In this document: positions 1-7,566 of the stretch, piece after piece
Position numbering within the stretch: the stretch's first letter is position 1
How the letters are laid out: the number at the start of each line of letters is the position of its first letter
NCBI RefSeq assembly: GCF_017948455.1
Contig: NZ_JAFFSU010000010.1
Span: 124,001-188,000 of the forward strand
Direction of reading: 5' to 3'
Source of the DNA: Streptomyces sp. GESEQ-4
GTDB lineage: Bacteria > Actinomycetota > Actinomycetes > Streptomycetales > Streptomycetaceae
Length of the DNA stretch: 64,000 nucleotides
Made by a program: the position numbers and the translations under genes
The notes under the pieces: model-generated
Seen by the model: the letters and a program-made list of their open reading frames with translations, nothing else
Database searches by the model: none
Told to the model about the DNA's origin: nothing

Positions 1-1
1 C

Positions 2-766
2 GTGCAGGTCTTCGTCGCCAACCCGCGCGGCTGGGCCACGCCCGTCGGAAACCCGCGGCAGGACGAGGAGTTCCGGGCGGCCTGCGCCGCCGAGTCGATC
101 CCGGCGTACGTCCATGCCCCGTATCTGATCAACTTCGGTTCGCACACCGAGGCGACCGCGGAGAAGTCGGTGGAGTCCCTGCGGCACTCGCTGCGGCGCG
201 GGCGGGAGATCGGGGCGCTGGGCGTGGTCGTGCACACGGGCAGCGCGACCGGCGGCCGGGACCGTGCCGTGGCGCTGAAGCAGGTACGCGAGTATCTGCT
301 GCCGCTGCTGGACGAGCTGACCCACGACGACGACCCGTATCTGCTGCTGGAGTCGACGGCGGGCCAGGGTTCCTCGCTCTGCTCCCGCACCTGGGACTTC
401 GGGCCGTACTTCGAGGCGCTGGACGCCCATCCGAAGCTGGGCGTCTGCCTGGACACCTGCCACATCTTCGCCGCCGGACACGACCTCACCGGCCCGAGCG
501 GTATGCACCAGACGCTCGATCTGCTGGTGGACACGGTCGGCGAGGGCCGGCTGAAGCTGATCCACGCCAATGACTCCAAGGACGTGGTCGGCGCCCACAA
601 GGACCGTCACGAGAACATCGGCGCCGGTCACATCGGCGAGGACCCGTTCCGCGCACTGATGACCCACCCCGCCACCGAGGGCGTCCCGCTGATCATCGAG
701 ACACCCGGCGGCAAGCAGGGGCACGCGGCGGACGTGGAGCGGCTGAAGAAACTCCGCGACGGTTAA
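2..766 (+). CDS. nfo: Endonuclease IV (AP endonuclease), 5' truncated by window edge
   Basis: Apurinic/apyrimidinic endonuclease of the xylose-isomerase-like TIM-barrel family. It nicks DNA 5' of abasic sites in base excision repair. The visible 254 residues carry family landmarks: VHAPYLIN, then VVHTGS (metal His), LLLESTAGQG (metal Glu), GVCLDTCHIFAAGHD (metal Asp and His), HANDSK, and a C-terminal IIETPGG. Full-length family members are about 270-285 residues, and the open frame already runs at the first base, so the start lies upstream of the window. The GTG at position 2 is an internal valine, not a start. The gene ends 13 bases before the stop of a convergent small gene. Confidence 0.92.
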   Translation: MQVFVANPRGWATPVGNPRQDEEFRAACAAESIPAYVHAPYLINFGSHTEATAEKSVESLRHSLRRGREIGALGVVVHTGSATGGRDRAVALKQVREYLLPLLDELTHDDDPYLLLESTAGQGSSLCSRTWDFGPYFEALDAHPKLGVCLDTCHIFAAGHDLTGPSGMHQTLDLLVDTVGEGRLKLIHANDSKDVVGAHKDRHENIGAGHIGEDPFRALMTHPATEGVPLIIETPGGKQGHAADVERLKKLRDG

Positions 767-779
767 GGCGCGCGCCGGA

Positions 780-1055
780 TCAGTCCTCGGTCTCGAACAG
801 GACGTGCGACGTGTCGACGAGGTGGACCACGAGCACGATCAGGAGACCGTCACTGATGACGTACTCGACTGCCATGGTGTGGGTCAGCGCGAGCGAGCGT
901 GTGTTCTCGTCGCCGGAAATCGCCGCGGAAATCTTGGTGCGGGGGTCCTTGGCCAGTATGGCGAGCCCGCGCTGAAGCACCTCAAGGCGGTCGTCCGGAA
1001 GACTGTCGCGCACGCGCGCCGCAGCCTCCGAGAAGATCACGTTGAAGATGGCCAT
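780..1055 (-). CDS. Small RelE/ParE-like hypothetical protein
   Basis: A 91-residue protein with a good ribosome site (GGGAG, 6 nt before ATG). The layout is an N-terminal FSEAAARVRDSLPDDRL segment, a helical hairpin, and a hydrophobic C-terminal strand pair (AVEYVISDGLLIVLVVHLV). This is reminiscent of the RelE/ParE toxin fold, in which the last strands carry the active residues. No antitoxin-like gene lies beside it: the neighbours are endonuclease IV and a sulfite-oxidase-like gene. I therefore cannot call it a toxin. It may be an isolated domain relative with another role. The resemblance is by eye only. Confidence 0.7.
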   Translation of the reverse strand: MAIFNVIFSEAAARVRDSLPDDRLEVLQRGLAILAKDPRTKISAAISGDENTRSLALTHTMAVEYVISDGLLIVLVVHLVDTSHVLFETED

Positions 1056-1217
1056 CCGGGGCTCCCTGCATGGTTGTCGTAGTAACCGGCAACGAGCTTA
1101 CCGGCGCGGACGGCACCCCGGCGCCAGTCATGGTCATCGTGGATGCCGGGCTCGACGACGCGCTGTTCTGGTGGGTAGGTGCACCAGTACCACCACTGAC
1201 CGGTACACCGGGAGAGC

Positions 1218-1850
1218 TCAGAGCTCGGGACCGTCCCCGGGCTCCTCCTGGTAGGAGTACCGCTGTTCCTTCCACGGATCGCCGAGGTTGTGATAGCCGC
1301 GCTCCTCCCAGAAGCCACGGCGGTCGGCTGTCATGTACTCCACCCCGCGCACCCATTTGGGGCCCTTCCAGGCGTAGAGGTGGGGGACGACGAGACGGAG
1401 CGGGAAGCCGTGCTCGGCGGTGAGGAGTTCGCCGTCCTTGTGGGTGGCGAAGATCGTGCGCTCGGCTGCGAAGTCCTCGAGGCGCAGGTTGGAGCTGAAT
1501 CCGTACTCCGCCCACACCATCACATGCGTGACCTCGGGGGCGGGCGGGGCGATCTCGAGGATCGTACGGGCCGGAATCCCGCCCCATTCCGCGCCGAGCA
1601 TGCTGAATTTCGTCACGCAGTGCAGATCGGCCAGGACGGTGGTGTACGGCAGGGCCGTGAACTCCTCATGGGTCCAGGAGTCCTTCTCGCCGTCCGCGGT
1701 CGCGCCGAAGACCCTGAACTCCCAGCGCTCGGGCCGGAACTTGGGGACGGGACCGTAGTGCGTGACCGGCCAGCCGCGCTGCACTCGCTGCCCCGGCGGA
1801 AGCTCCGGCTGTGCCGTTCCTCCAGATTCGCGCTCCACCGGCTGACCCAT
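1218..1850 (-). CDS. Sulfite-oxidase-like molybdopterin oxidoreductase
   Basis: A 210-residue soluble protein of the oxidoreductase molybdopterin-binding domain family. Visible landmarks are WEFRVFG near the start of the domain, LADLHCVTKFS containing the cysteine that ligates molybdenum (about residue 75), WGGIPARTIL, a LVVPHLYAWKGPKWV segment and the C-terminal WEERGYHN. There is no Tat signal or membrane helix, and no dimerisation domain, so it is the short cytoplasmic type seen widely in Streptomyces. The substrate is unknown. I chose the ATG at 1850 (GGATGGAG just upstream) over a start 54 bases earlier, which would add a non-conserved tail. It is divergent from bacterioferritin. Confidence 0.88.
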   Translation of the reverse strand: MGQPVERESGGTAQPELPPGQRVQRGWPVTHYGPVPKFRPERWEFRVFGATADGEKDSWTHEEFTALPYTTVLADLHCVTKFSMLGAEWGGIPARTILEIAPPAPEVTHVMVWAEYGFSSNLRLEDFAAERTIFATHKDGELLTAEHGFPLRLVVPHLYAWKGPKWVRGVEYMTADRRGFWEERGYHNLGDPWKEQRYSYQEEPGDGPEL

Positions 1851-2018
1851 GTCTCCATCCTGACAGACCCGAGGCAGTGCACCTGACCGCCCTGGACCGT
1901 ACATATCGGACTAAGCATGCCCTTACTTACTAAGTGAAGACTTACTGGACGATCTTCGTCGCCGGTGCAAGGATGCGGCGCAACCTGCCAGTTCCCCCGC
2001 TTGGAAGGAGCCTCTGCG

Positions 2019-2495
2019 ATGCAGGGCGACCCCGAGGTTCTCGAGTTTCTGAACGAACAGCTCACCGGTGAGCTGACGGCGATCAACCAGTACTGGCTGC
2101 ACTACCGGATCCAGGACAACAACGGCTGGACGAAGCTCGCCAAGTACACGCGTGAAGAGTCCATCGACGAGATGAAGCACGCGGACAAGATCACCGAGCG
2201 CATCCTCATGCTGGACGGCCTGCCCAACTACCAGCGGCTGTTCCATGTGCGGGTCGGCCAGAGCGTCACCGAGATGTTCCAGGCCGACCGGCAGGTGGAG
2301 GTCGAGGCGATCGACCGCCTCAAGCGGGGTATCGAGGTGATGCGCACCAAGGGCGACATCACGTCCGCGAACATCTTCGAGTCGATCCTCGAGGACGAGG
2401 AGCACCACATCGACTATCTGGACACGCAGCTGGCCCTCATCGACAAGCTCGGCGAGGCGCTGTACATCGCGCAGCAGATCGAGCAGCCCAGCTAG
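2019..2495 (+). CDS. bfr: Bacterioferritin
   Basis: A 158-residue heme-containing ferritin that oxidises Fe(II) and stores Fe(III) in a 24-subunit shell in the cytoplasm. All diiron ferroxidase residues are present at the textbook positions: E18, E51, H54, E94, E127 and H130. The axial heme ligand M52 is also present. The start is fixed by GGAAGGAG eight bases upstream of the ATG. It is convergent with the gene for its partner ferredoxin Bfd, which reduces stored iron for release, so storage and mobilisation are encoded side by side. Confidence 0.97.
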   Translation: MQGDPEVLEFLNEQLTGELTAINQYWLHYRIQDNNGWTKLAKYTREESIDEMKHADKITERILMLDGLPNYQRLFHVRVGQSVTEMFQADRQVEVEAIDRLKRGIEVMRTKGDITSANIFESILEDEEHHIDYLDTQLALIDKLGEALYIAQQIEQPS

Positions 2496-2515
2496 CAGCA
2501 GACCGAGCGGCCCGG

Positions 2516-2758
2516 CTACGCGGCTTCTTCCAGCTCTTCCAGCTCGGCGACGACCGGCTCACGTCGGTCGACCAGCTCACCGCGCGGGCAGGCACCCCTG
2601 CCCAGCAGTGCCTGGATCCGGCGGACGCACGACCCGCAGTCCGTGCCGGCCTTGCAGGCCGAGGCTATCTGGCGGGGGGTGCAGGCGCCGCCCTCCGCGT
2701 GCTTCTTCACCTGCGCCTCGGTCACGCCGAAGCAGTTGCAGACGTACACGCGGTTCAC
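2516..2758 (-). CDS. bfd: Bacterioferritin-associated ferredoxin (Bfd-like, [2Fe-2S])
   Basis: An 80-residue BFD-fold protein. The N-terminal VYVCNCFGVTEAQV has the first CxC pair, and CKAGTDCGSCVRRI supplies the second pair, giving the C-x-C ... C-x2-C [2Fe-2S] ligand set. In characterised systems Bfd docks on bacterioferritin and passes electrons to release stored iron. The acidic C-terminal tail beyond about residue 60 is extra compared with the E. coli protein. The gene sits tail-to-tail with bfr, and an iron-box-like palindrome lies upstream at 2802-2820, so iron-repressed expression is likely. Confidence 0.94.
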   Translation of the reverse strand: MNRVYVCNCFGVTEAQVKKHAEGGACTPRQIASACKAGTDCGSCVRRIQALLGRGACPRGELVDRREPVVAELEELEEAA

Positions 2759-2801
2759 CTCCCGACGGGAATTCGTAAGGTCGTGCCGTCCCGATGATCG
2801 G

Positions 2802-2820
2802 TGAGGCTAACCTAACCTTA
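2802..2820 (-). promoter_or_regulatory. Iron box (DmdR/IdeR/DtxR-type operator) upstream of bfd
   Basis: Read on the minus strand, this 19-mer matches the known actinobacterial iron-box consensus (TTAGGTTAGGCTAACCTAA) at 15 of 19 positions, with dyad symmetry. It begins 44 bases upstream of the bfd start, a sensible place for a repressor to block transcription under iron-replete conditions. The match was counted by hand, and binding is inferred. Confidence 0.72.
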
Positions 2821-2849
2821 CCCGTCGCACAGGCAGCCCAAAAGTGCTG

Positions 2850-2881
2850 TAGGGCGTGGATCGTATGTGATCCACGCCCTA
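2850..2881 (-). terminator. Hairpin terminator downstream of aroH
   Basis: Perfect 13-bp inverted repeat (arms 2850-2862 and 2869-2881) with a 6-nt loop. It lies 28 bases beyond the aroH stop and between it and bfd. There is no long U tract, as is usual in Streptomyces. Confidence 0.78.
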
Positions 2882-2909
2882 CTTCATGCCCCTGTAACAG
2901 GCGCTACCG

Positions 2910-4262
2910 TCACTGGTCCCTGTACATCTCGGCGACCAGGAAGGCCAGGTCGAGAGACTGGCTGCGGTTGAGGCGCGGGTCGCACGCCGTCTCGTAGCGC
3001 TGGTGCAGATCGTCGACGAAGATCTCGTCGCCGCCGCCCACGCACTCGGTGACGTCGTCGCCGGTGAGCTCGACGTGGATGCCGCCCGGGTGGGTGCCCA
3101 GGCCCTTGTGGACCTCGAAGAAGCCCTTGACCTCGTCGAGCACGTCGTCGAAGCGGCGGGTCTTGTGGCCGGAGGCGGCCTCGAAGGTGTTGCCGTGCAT
3201 CGGGTCGGTCACCCAGGCCACCGTCGCACCCGACGCCGTGACCTTCTCCACCAGCTCCGGCAGCCGGTCGCGGATCTTGTCCGCGCCCATCCGCACGATG
3301 AAGGTCAGCCGGCCCGGCTCACGGTCGGGGTCCAAGCGCTCGATGTACTGCAGCGCCTCCTCGGCCGTCGTGGTCGGGCCGAGCTTGATGCCGATCGGGT
3401 TGCGGATCCTCGACGCGAACTCGATGTGCGCGCCGTCGAGCTGCCGGGTGCGCTCACCGACCCACACCATGTGCGCGGAGACGTCGTACAGCTGCCCGGT
3501 GCGCGAGTCCACGCGGGTCAGCGCCGACTCGTAGTCGAGCAGCAGTGCCTCGTGCGACGAGTAGAACTCGACCGTCTTGAACTCCTCCGGGTCCGCCCCG
3601 CAGGCGTGCATGAAGTTCAGCGCCTGGTCGATCTCGCGCGCCAGCTGCTCGTAGCGCTGGCCGGAGGGGGACGACTTCACGAAGTCCTGGTTCCAGGCGT
3701 GCACCTGGCGCAGATCCGCGTAGCCGCCGGTGGTGAAGGCGCGGACCAGGTTGAGCGTGGAGGCGGAGGCGTTGTACATCCGCTTCAGGCGCTCGGGGTC
3801 CGGGACGCGGGCGGCCTCGTTGAAGTCGAAGCCGTTGACCGAGTCGCCGCGGTACGTCGGCAGGGTCACGCCGTCACGGGTCTCGGTGTTCTTGGAGCGC
3901 GGCTTGGAGTACTGGCCGGCGATGCGGCCGACCTTCACCACGGGCACGGACGCGGCGTACGTCAGCACGGCGCCCATCTGGAGCAGGGTCTTGAGCTTGT
4001 TGCGGATCTGGTCCGCGGACACGCCGTCGAAGGCCTCGGCGCAGTCGCCGCCCTGGAGAAGGAACGCCTCTCCCTTGGCGACGGCCGCCATCCGGGCGCG
4101 CAGCTGGTCGCACTCGCCCGCGAAGACGAGCGGCGGATACGACTCGAGGTCCGCAACGACTGCGCGCAGAGCCTCAAGGTCGGGGTACTCGGGCTGCTGC
4201 GCCGCGGGCAGGTCTCGCCAGGTGTTGCCAGCGCTGGCGCTGGTCTTAGCGTTCACGGTCAC
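2910..4262 (-). CDS. aroH: Class II 3-deoxy-7-phosphoheptulonate (DAHP) synthase
   Basis: A 450-residue plant/actinobacterial type II enzyme catalysing the first step of the shikimate pathway, phosphoenolpyruvate plus erythrose-4-phosphate to DAHP. Landmarks are FLLQGGDCAEAF (metal-binding Cys near residue 87), KVGRIAGQY, KPRS, GDSVNGF, SSHEALLLDYE, GERTRQLDGAH, NPIGIKLGP, WVTDPMHGNT and GGIHVELTG. Two in-frame GTG codons (4262 and 4256) are possible starts. GAGG lies 2 nt before the first and 8 nt before the second, so the second has better ribosome spacing; the longer form is given. It is divergent from the attenuated anthranilate synthase, so the shared 95-base region coordinates aromatic supply. 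Confidence 0.95.
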   Translation of the reverse strand: MTVNAKTSASAGNTWRDLPAAQQPEYPDLEALRAVVADLESYPPLVFAGECDQLRARMAAVAKGEAFLLQGGDCAEAFDGVSADQIRNKLKTLLQMGAVLTYAASVPVVKVGRIAGQYSKPRSKNTETRDGVTLPTYRGDSVNGFDFNEAARVPDPERLKRMYNASASTLNLVRAFTTGGYADLRQVHAWNQDFVKSSPSGQRYEQLAREIDQALNFMHACGADPEEFKTVEFYSSHEALLLDYESALTRVDSRTGQLYDVSAHMVWVGERTRQLDGAHIEFASRIRNPIGIKLGPTTTAEEALQYIERLDPDREPGRLTFIVRMGADKIRDRLPELVEKVTASGATVAWVTDPMHGNTFEAASGHKTRRFDDVLDEVKGFFEVHKGLGTHPGGIHVELTGDDVTECVGGGDEIFVDDLHQRYETACDPRLNRSQSLDLAFLVAEMYRDQ

Positions 4263-4357
4263 GTCCTCAACATTACGGGGTCGTGTCGAGTGATTTTCGT
4301 GCGGCCCGACAGGTGAGACACCCGCACGCCAGGCGCACGTGGGGTACTCTGCGTCGC

Positions 4358-4414
4358 ATGTTCGCGCATTCGACCCAGACCTGGTGGTGGACCGCTCATC
4401 CGGCGGCCCACTGA
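4358..4414 (+). CDS. trpL: trp leader peptide with three consecutive Trp codons
   Basis: An 18-codon open frame, ATG to TGA, encoding MFAHSTQTWWWTAHPAAH. Codons 9-11 are TGG TGG TGG. It precedes the anthranilate synthase gene and is followed by a strong hairpin at 4437-4461, the classic arrangement for ribosome-mediated attenuation. No good ribosome site is visible before the ATG. A TACTCT hexamer at 4345-4350 would fit a -10 box and would make the leader mRNA start at or almost at the ATG, so a leaderless transcript is plausible. Attenuation of a trp gene of this kind has been described in Streptomyces venezuelae. Confidence 0.88.
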   Translation: MFAHSTQTWWWTAHPAAH

Positions 4415-4436
4415 CTGCGCGTACGCAACACTTCGC

Positions 4437-4461
4437 GAAGGCCGCCCGAGGGGCGGCCTTC
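4437..4461 (+). terminator. trp attenuator hairpin
   Basis: An 11-bp perfect stem (arms 4437-4447 and 4451-4461) with a 3-nt loop, followed by GGTGTTTT. It lies 22 bases after the trpL stop and 52 bases before the trpE start. It should terminate transcription when the leader is translated freely and be avoided when the ribosome stalls on the Trp codons. Confidence 0.85.
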
Positions 4462-4513
4462 GGTGTTTTCCGGCGCTGATGGTCGTCTCTCCTTCCGAGA
4501 GGGAACACGACCG

Positions 4514-6379
4514 ATGAACCTGCTCGACCTGCTGGACGAACCCCGTCCCTTCGCCCTGCTGCGCCGCCGCACCCCGGGCCACGACCACGACACGGTCGAG
4601 GTCCTGCTCGGCCCGGTCGGCACGCACGACCGCCTCACCGACCTCCCCGAGCACGGCCTGGCGCTCGTCCCCTTCCGGCAGATCCGCGAGCGCGGCTTCG
4701 AGGTCCGCGACGACGGGACGCCCCTGTCGGTGCTGGTGCCGGAGGAGACGTACGAGATCCCGCTCGCCGAAGCTCTCGCCCAGCTCCCGGCGCACGAGGT
4801 ACGGGTCGAGGACGGCGGCTTCGACGTGGCCGACGAGGAGTACGCGCGGATCGTGGGGCGGGTGCTGCACGAGGAGATCGGCGCGGGCGAGGGCGCCAAC
4901 TTCGTCATCCGGCGGACGTACGAAGGTGAGATCCCGGGGTTCGGACGGGCCGACGCGCTGGCGCTGTTCCGGCGGCTCCTGGAGGGCGAGCGGGGCGCGT
5001 ACTGGACGTTCGTCGTCGACACCGGGGACCGCACCCTGGTCGGCGCGAGCCCGGAGGTGCACGTCCGTATGTCCGGCGGCACGGTCGTCATGAACCCGAT
5101 CAGTGGGACGTACCGCTACCCGGCCGAAGGCCCCACCCCCGAGCACCTGCTGGACTTCCTCGCCGACGGCAAGGAGATCGAGGAGCTGTCGATGGTCGTC
5201 GACGAGGAGCTCAAGATGATGTGCACGGTGGGCGACATGGGCGGGGTCGTCGTGGGGCCGCGGCTGAAGGAGATGGCCCATCTCGCCCACACCGAGTACG
5301 AGTTGCGCGGCCGTTCCTCGCTGGATGTGCGGGAGGTCCTGAAGGAGACCATGTTCGCGGCGACGGTGACGGGCTCGCCGGTGCAGAACGCCTGCCGGGT
5401 CATCGAGCGGCACGAGGTCGGCGGGCGGGGCTACTACGCGGGCGCGCTGGCCCTCCTCGGCAAGGACTCCGGCGGCGCCCAGACCCTCGACTCCCCCATC
5501 CTCATCCGCACCGCCGACATCGACGCCGACGGCCGGCTGCGGGTGCCGGTCGGCGCCACGCTCGTACGCGGTTCGGATCCGGCGAGCGAGGTCGCGGAGA
5601 CCCACGCGAAGGCCGCGGGTGTGCTGACGGCTTTGGGCGTACGTCCATCCCGGCCGCGTGAGCGGCACGCGCGCGTGCGTCTCGCCGACGACCCACGCGT
5701 GCGTGCCGCGCTCGACGGGCGCCGGGCCTCGCTGGCGCCGTTCTGGCTGCGGATGCAGGAGCGCTCCGACGAACTCACCGGGCACGCCCTGGTCGTCGAC
5801 GGGGAGGACACCTTCACGGCGATGCTCGCGCACGTGCTGCGGTCGTCGGGCCTCACCGTCACCGTCCGGCGTTACGACGAGCCGGGGCTGCGGGAAGCGG
5901 TGCTCGCGCACGAGGGACCGGTCGTGCTCGGCCCCGGCCCCGGTGACCCGTCCGACCTCACCGACCCCAAGATGAGCTTCCTGCGCTCCCTCACCGCCGA
6001 GGTGCTCCGCACCACCGCGAACGGCCACGGCGTGCTCGGCGTCTGCCTCGGGCACGAGCTGATCGCGGCCGAGTCGGGGCTGGAGATCGTACGGAAGGAA
6101 GTGCCGTACCAGGGGGCGCAGACGACGATCGACCTGTTCGGGCGGCCCGAGACGGTCGGCTTCTACAACAGCTTCGTGGCGCGCTGCGACGACGAGGCGC
6201 ACGCGGAGCTGACCGAGCACGGCATCGAGGTCAGCCGGGCCGCGAACGGCGAGGTGCACGCGTTGCGCGGGCCCGGGTTCGCCTCCACCCAGTTCCATCC
6301 CGAGTCGGTGCTCACACTCGACGGCACGGGGGTCGTGGCGGAACTGCTCACTTCCGTGGTCGCGCTCGATCAGGCGTGA
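4514..6379 (+). CDS. trpE: Fused anthranilate synthase (TrpE-TrpG type)
   Basis: A 621-residue two-domain enzyme that converts chorismate and glutamine to anthranilate. Residues ~1-425 are the chorismate-binding component I domain (NPISGTYRYPAEG, then ELSMVVDEELKMM, VTGSPVQNACRVIE, GGRGYYAGALALLG). Residues ~440-621 are a class I glutamine amidotransferase with oxyanion strand GPGPGDP, nucleophile C511 in GVCLGHE, and H595/E597 in HPES. The architecture also resembles PhzE/ADIC synthases, but the Trp-codon leader upstream argues for tryptophan biosynthesis. The start is ATG at 4514 with GAGAGGG upstream. trpD lies 32 kb away, so the trp genes are scattered. Confidence 0.94.
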   Translation: MNLLDLLDEPRPFALLRRRTPGHDHDTVEVLLGPVGTHDRLTDLPEHGLALVPFRQIRERGFEVRDDGTPLSVLVPEETYEIPLAEALAQLPAHEVRVEDGGFDVADEEYARIVGRVLHEEIGAGEGANFVIRRTYEGEIPGFGRADALALFRRLLEGERGAYWTFVVDTGDRTLVGASPEVHVRMSGGTVVMNPISGTYRYPAEGPTPEHLLDFLADGKEIEELSMVVDEELKMMCTVGDMGGVVVGPRLKEMAHLAHTEYELRGRSSLDVREVLKETMFAATVTGSPVQNACRVIERHEVGGRGYYAGALALLGKDSGGAQTLDSPILIRTADIDADGRLRVPVGATLVRGSDPASEVAETHAKAAGVLTALGVRPSRPRERHARVRLADDPRVRAALDGRRASLAPFWLRMQERSDELTGHALVVDGEDTFTAMLAHVLRSSGLTVTVRRYDEPGLREAVLAHEGPVVLGPGPGDPSDLTDPKMSFLRSLTAEVLRTTANGHGVLGVCLGHELIAAESGLEIVRKEVPYQGAQTTIDLFGRPETVGFYNSFVARCDDEAHAELTEHGIEVSRAANGEVHALRGPGFASTQFHPESVLTLDGTGVVAELLTSVVALDQA

Positions 6380-6381
6380 CC

Positions 6382-6425
6382 GACGGCTCGGTGCCGGGGC
6401 CCGTACGCCCCGGCACCGAGCCGTC
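6382..6425. terminator. Bidirectional terminator between trpE and pfkA
   Basis: Perfect 19-bp stem (6382-6400 with 6407-6425) and a 6-nt loop, placed 2 bases after the trpE stop and 4 bases beyond the convergent phosphofructokinase stop. It can serve both transcripts. Confidence 0.92.
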
Positions 6426-6429
6426 ACTG

Positions 6430-7458
6430 TCAGCCGAAGAAGACCCCGACCTCCTCGTACAGCTTCGGGTCGACCGTCTTCAGCTTGGCCGTGGCCTCGG
6501 CGATCGGGACGCGGACGATGTCCGTGCCCCGCAGGGCGACCATCTTGCCGAAGTCGCCGTCGCGGACGGCCTCGATGGCGTGCAGGCCGAAGCGGGTGGC
6601 GAGCCAGCGGTCGAAGGCGCTGGGCGTGCCGCCGCGCTGGATATGGCCGAGGACGGTGGTGCGGGCCTCCTTGCCGGTGCGCTTCTCGATCTCCTTGGCC
6701 AGCCACTCGCCGACGCCGGACAGCCGCACATGGCCGAAGGAGTCGAGGGACTGGTCCTTGAGCACCATGTCGCCGTCCTTGGGCATGGCGCCCTCGGCGA
6801 CGACCACGATCGGGGCGTACGACGCCTTGAAGCGGGACGTCACCCAGGCGCAGACCTGGTCGACGTCGAAGCGCTGCTCGGGGATGAGGATGACGTTGGC
6901 GCCGCCCGCGAGGCCTGAGTGGATGGCGATCCAGCCCGCGTGCCGGCCCATGACCTCGCAGACCAGGACGCGCATGTGGGACTCGGCGGTGGTGTGCAGG
7001 CGGTCGATGGCCTCCGTGGCGATGCTGACCGCGGTGTCGAAGCCGAAGGTGTAGTCGGTGGCGGACAGGTCGTTGTCGATGGTCTTCGGGACGCCGACGC
7101 ACGGCATGCCGTACTCGTCGGACAGGCGCCCGGCGACGCCGAGGGTGTCCTCGCCGCCGATCACGATGAGCGCCTCGACGTCCTGCTTGGCGAGGTTCTC
7201 CTTGACGCGGCGGATGCCGTCTTCCTGCTTGAGCGGATTGGTCCGCGAGGAGCCGAGGATGGTGCCGCCGCGGGGCAGGATGCCGCGTACGGCGGGGATG
7301 TCCAGTCGTACGGTGTCGTTCTCGAGGGGACCGCGCCAGCCGTCCCGGAAGCCGACGAAGTCGTAGTGGTACTCCTGCACGCCCTTGCGGACGATCGCCC
7401 GGATGACGGCGTTGAGCCCGGGGCAGTCGCCGCCTCCGGTCAGTACTCCGACCCGCAT
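6430..7458 (-). CDS. pfkA: 6-phosphofructokinase, possibly PPi-dependent
   Basis: A 342-residue phosphofructokinase-A family enzyme phosphorylating fructose-6-phosphate in glycolysis. Visible are the N-terminal GVLTGGGDCPGLN, GGEDT at 101-105, PKTIDND at 124-130 (catalytic Asp 128), EVMGRHAGWIA and GHIQRGGTPSAFDR. Typical ATP-dependent enzymes have Gly at position 104 and often Gly before TIDND. Here these are Asp104 and Lys125, the pair associated with pyrophosphate-dependent enzymes, so the phosphoryl donor is uncertain. Gene order (beside MacRS) fits one of the several pfkA paralogues of Streptomyces. Start is ATG at 7458. Confidence 0.93.
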   Translation of the reverse strand: MRVGVLTGGGDCPGLNAVIRAIVRKGVQEYHYDFVGFRDGWRGPLENDTVRLDIPAVRGILPRGGTILGSSRTNPLKQEDGIRRVKENLAKQDVEALIVIGGEDTLGVAGRLSDEYGMPCVGVPKTIDNDLSATDYTFGFDTAVSIATEAIDRLHTTAESHMRVLVCEVMGRHAGWIAIHSGLAGGANVILIPEQRFDVDQVCAWVTSRFKASYAPIVVVAEGAMPKDGDMVLKDQSLDSFGHVRLSGVGEWLAKEIEKRTGKEARTTVLGHIQRGGTPSAFDRWLATRFGLHAIEAVRDGDFGKMVALRGTDIVRVPIAEATAKLKTVDPKLYEEVGVFFG

Positions 7459-7566
7459 GGAAATGTCCCTTCGCCGCGGTTGCCTGGTGAGGCAACGCTA
7501 ATAGTGATCCAGGTCACCAAGGGATGGGTCGGAAGGGCAATTCCGGTGAATCAACGGGCGGTTGGT

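Noticed and set aside
4259..7495. Very long open frame on the minus strand opposite trpE and pfkA
   Set aside because: It is Arg/Pro-rich and out of phase with the recognised genes, a typical high-GC shadow frame, with no domain.
7479..7496. GTTGCC/GGCAAC hairpin upstream of pfkA
   Set aside because: Only six pairs, in a 108-base gap; could be part of the pfkA leader but too weak to call.
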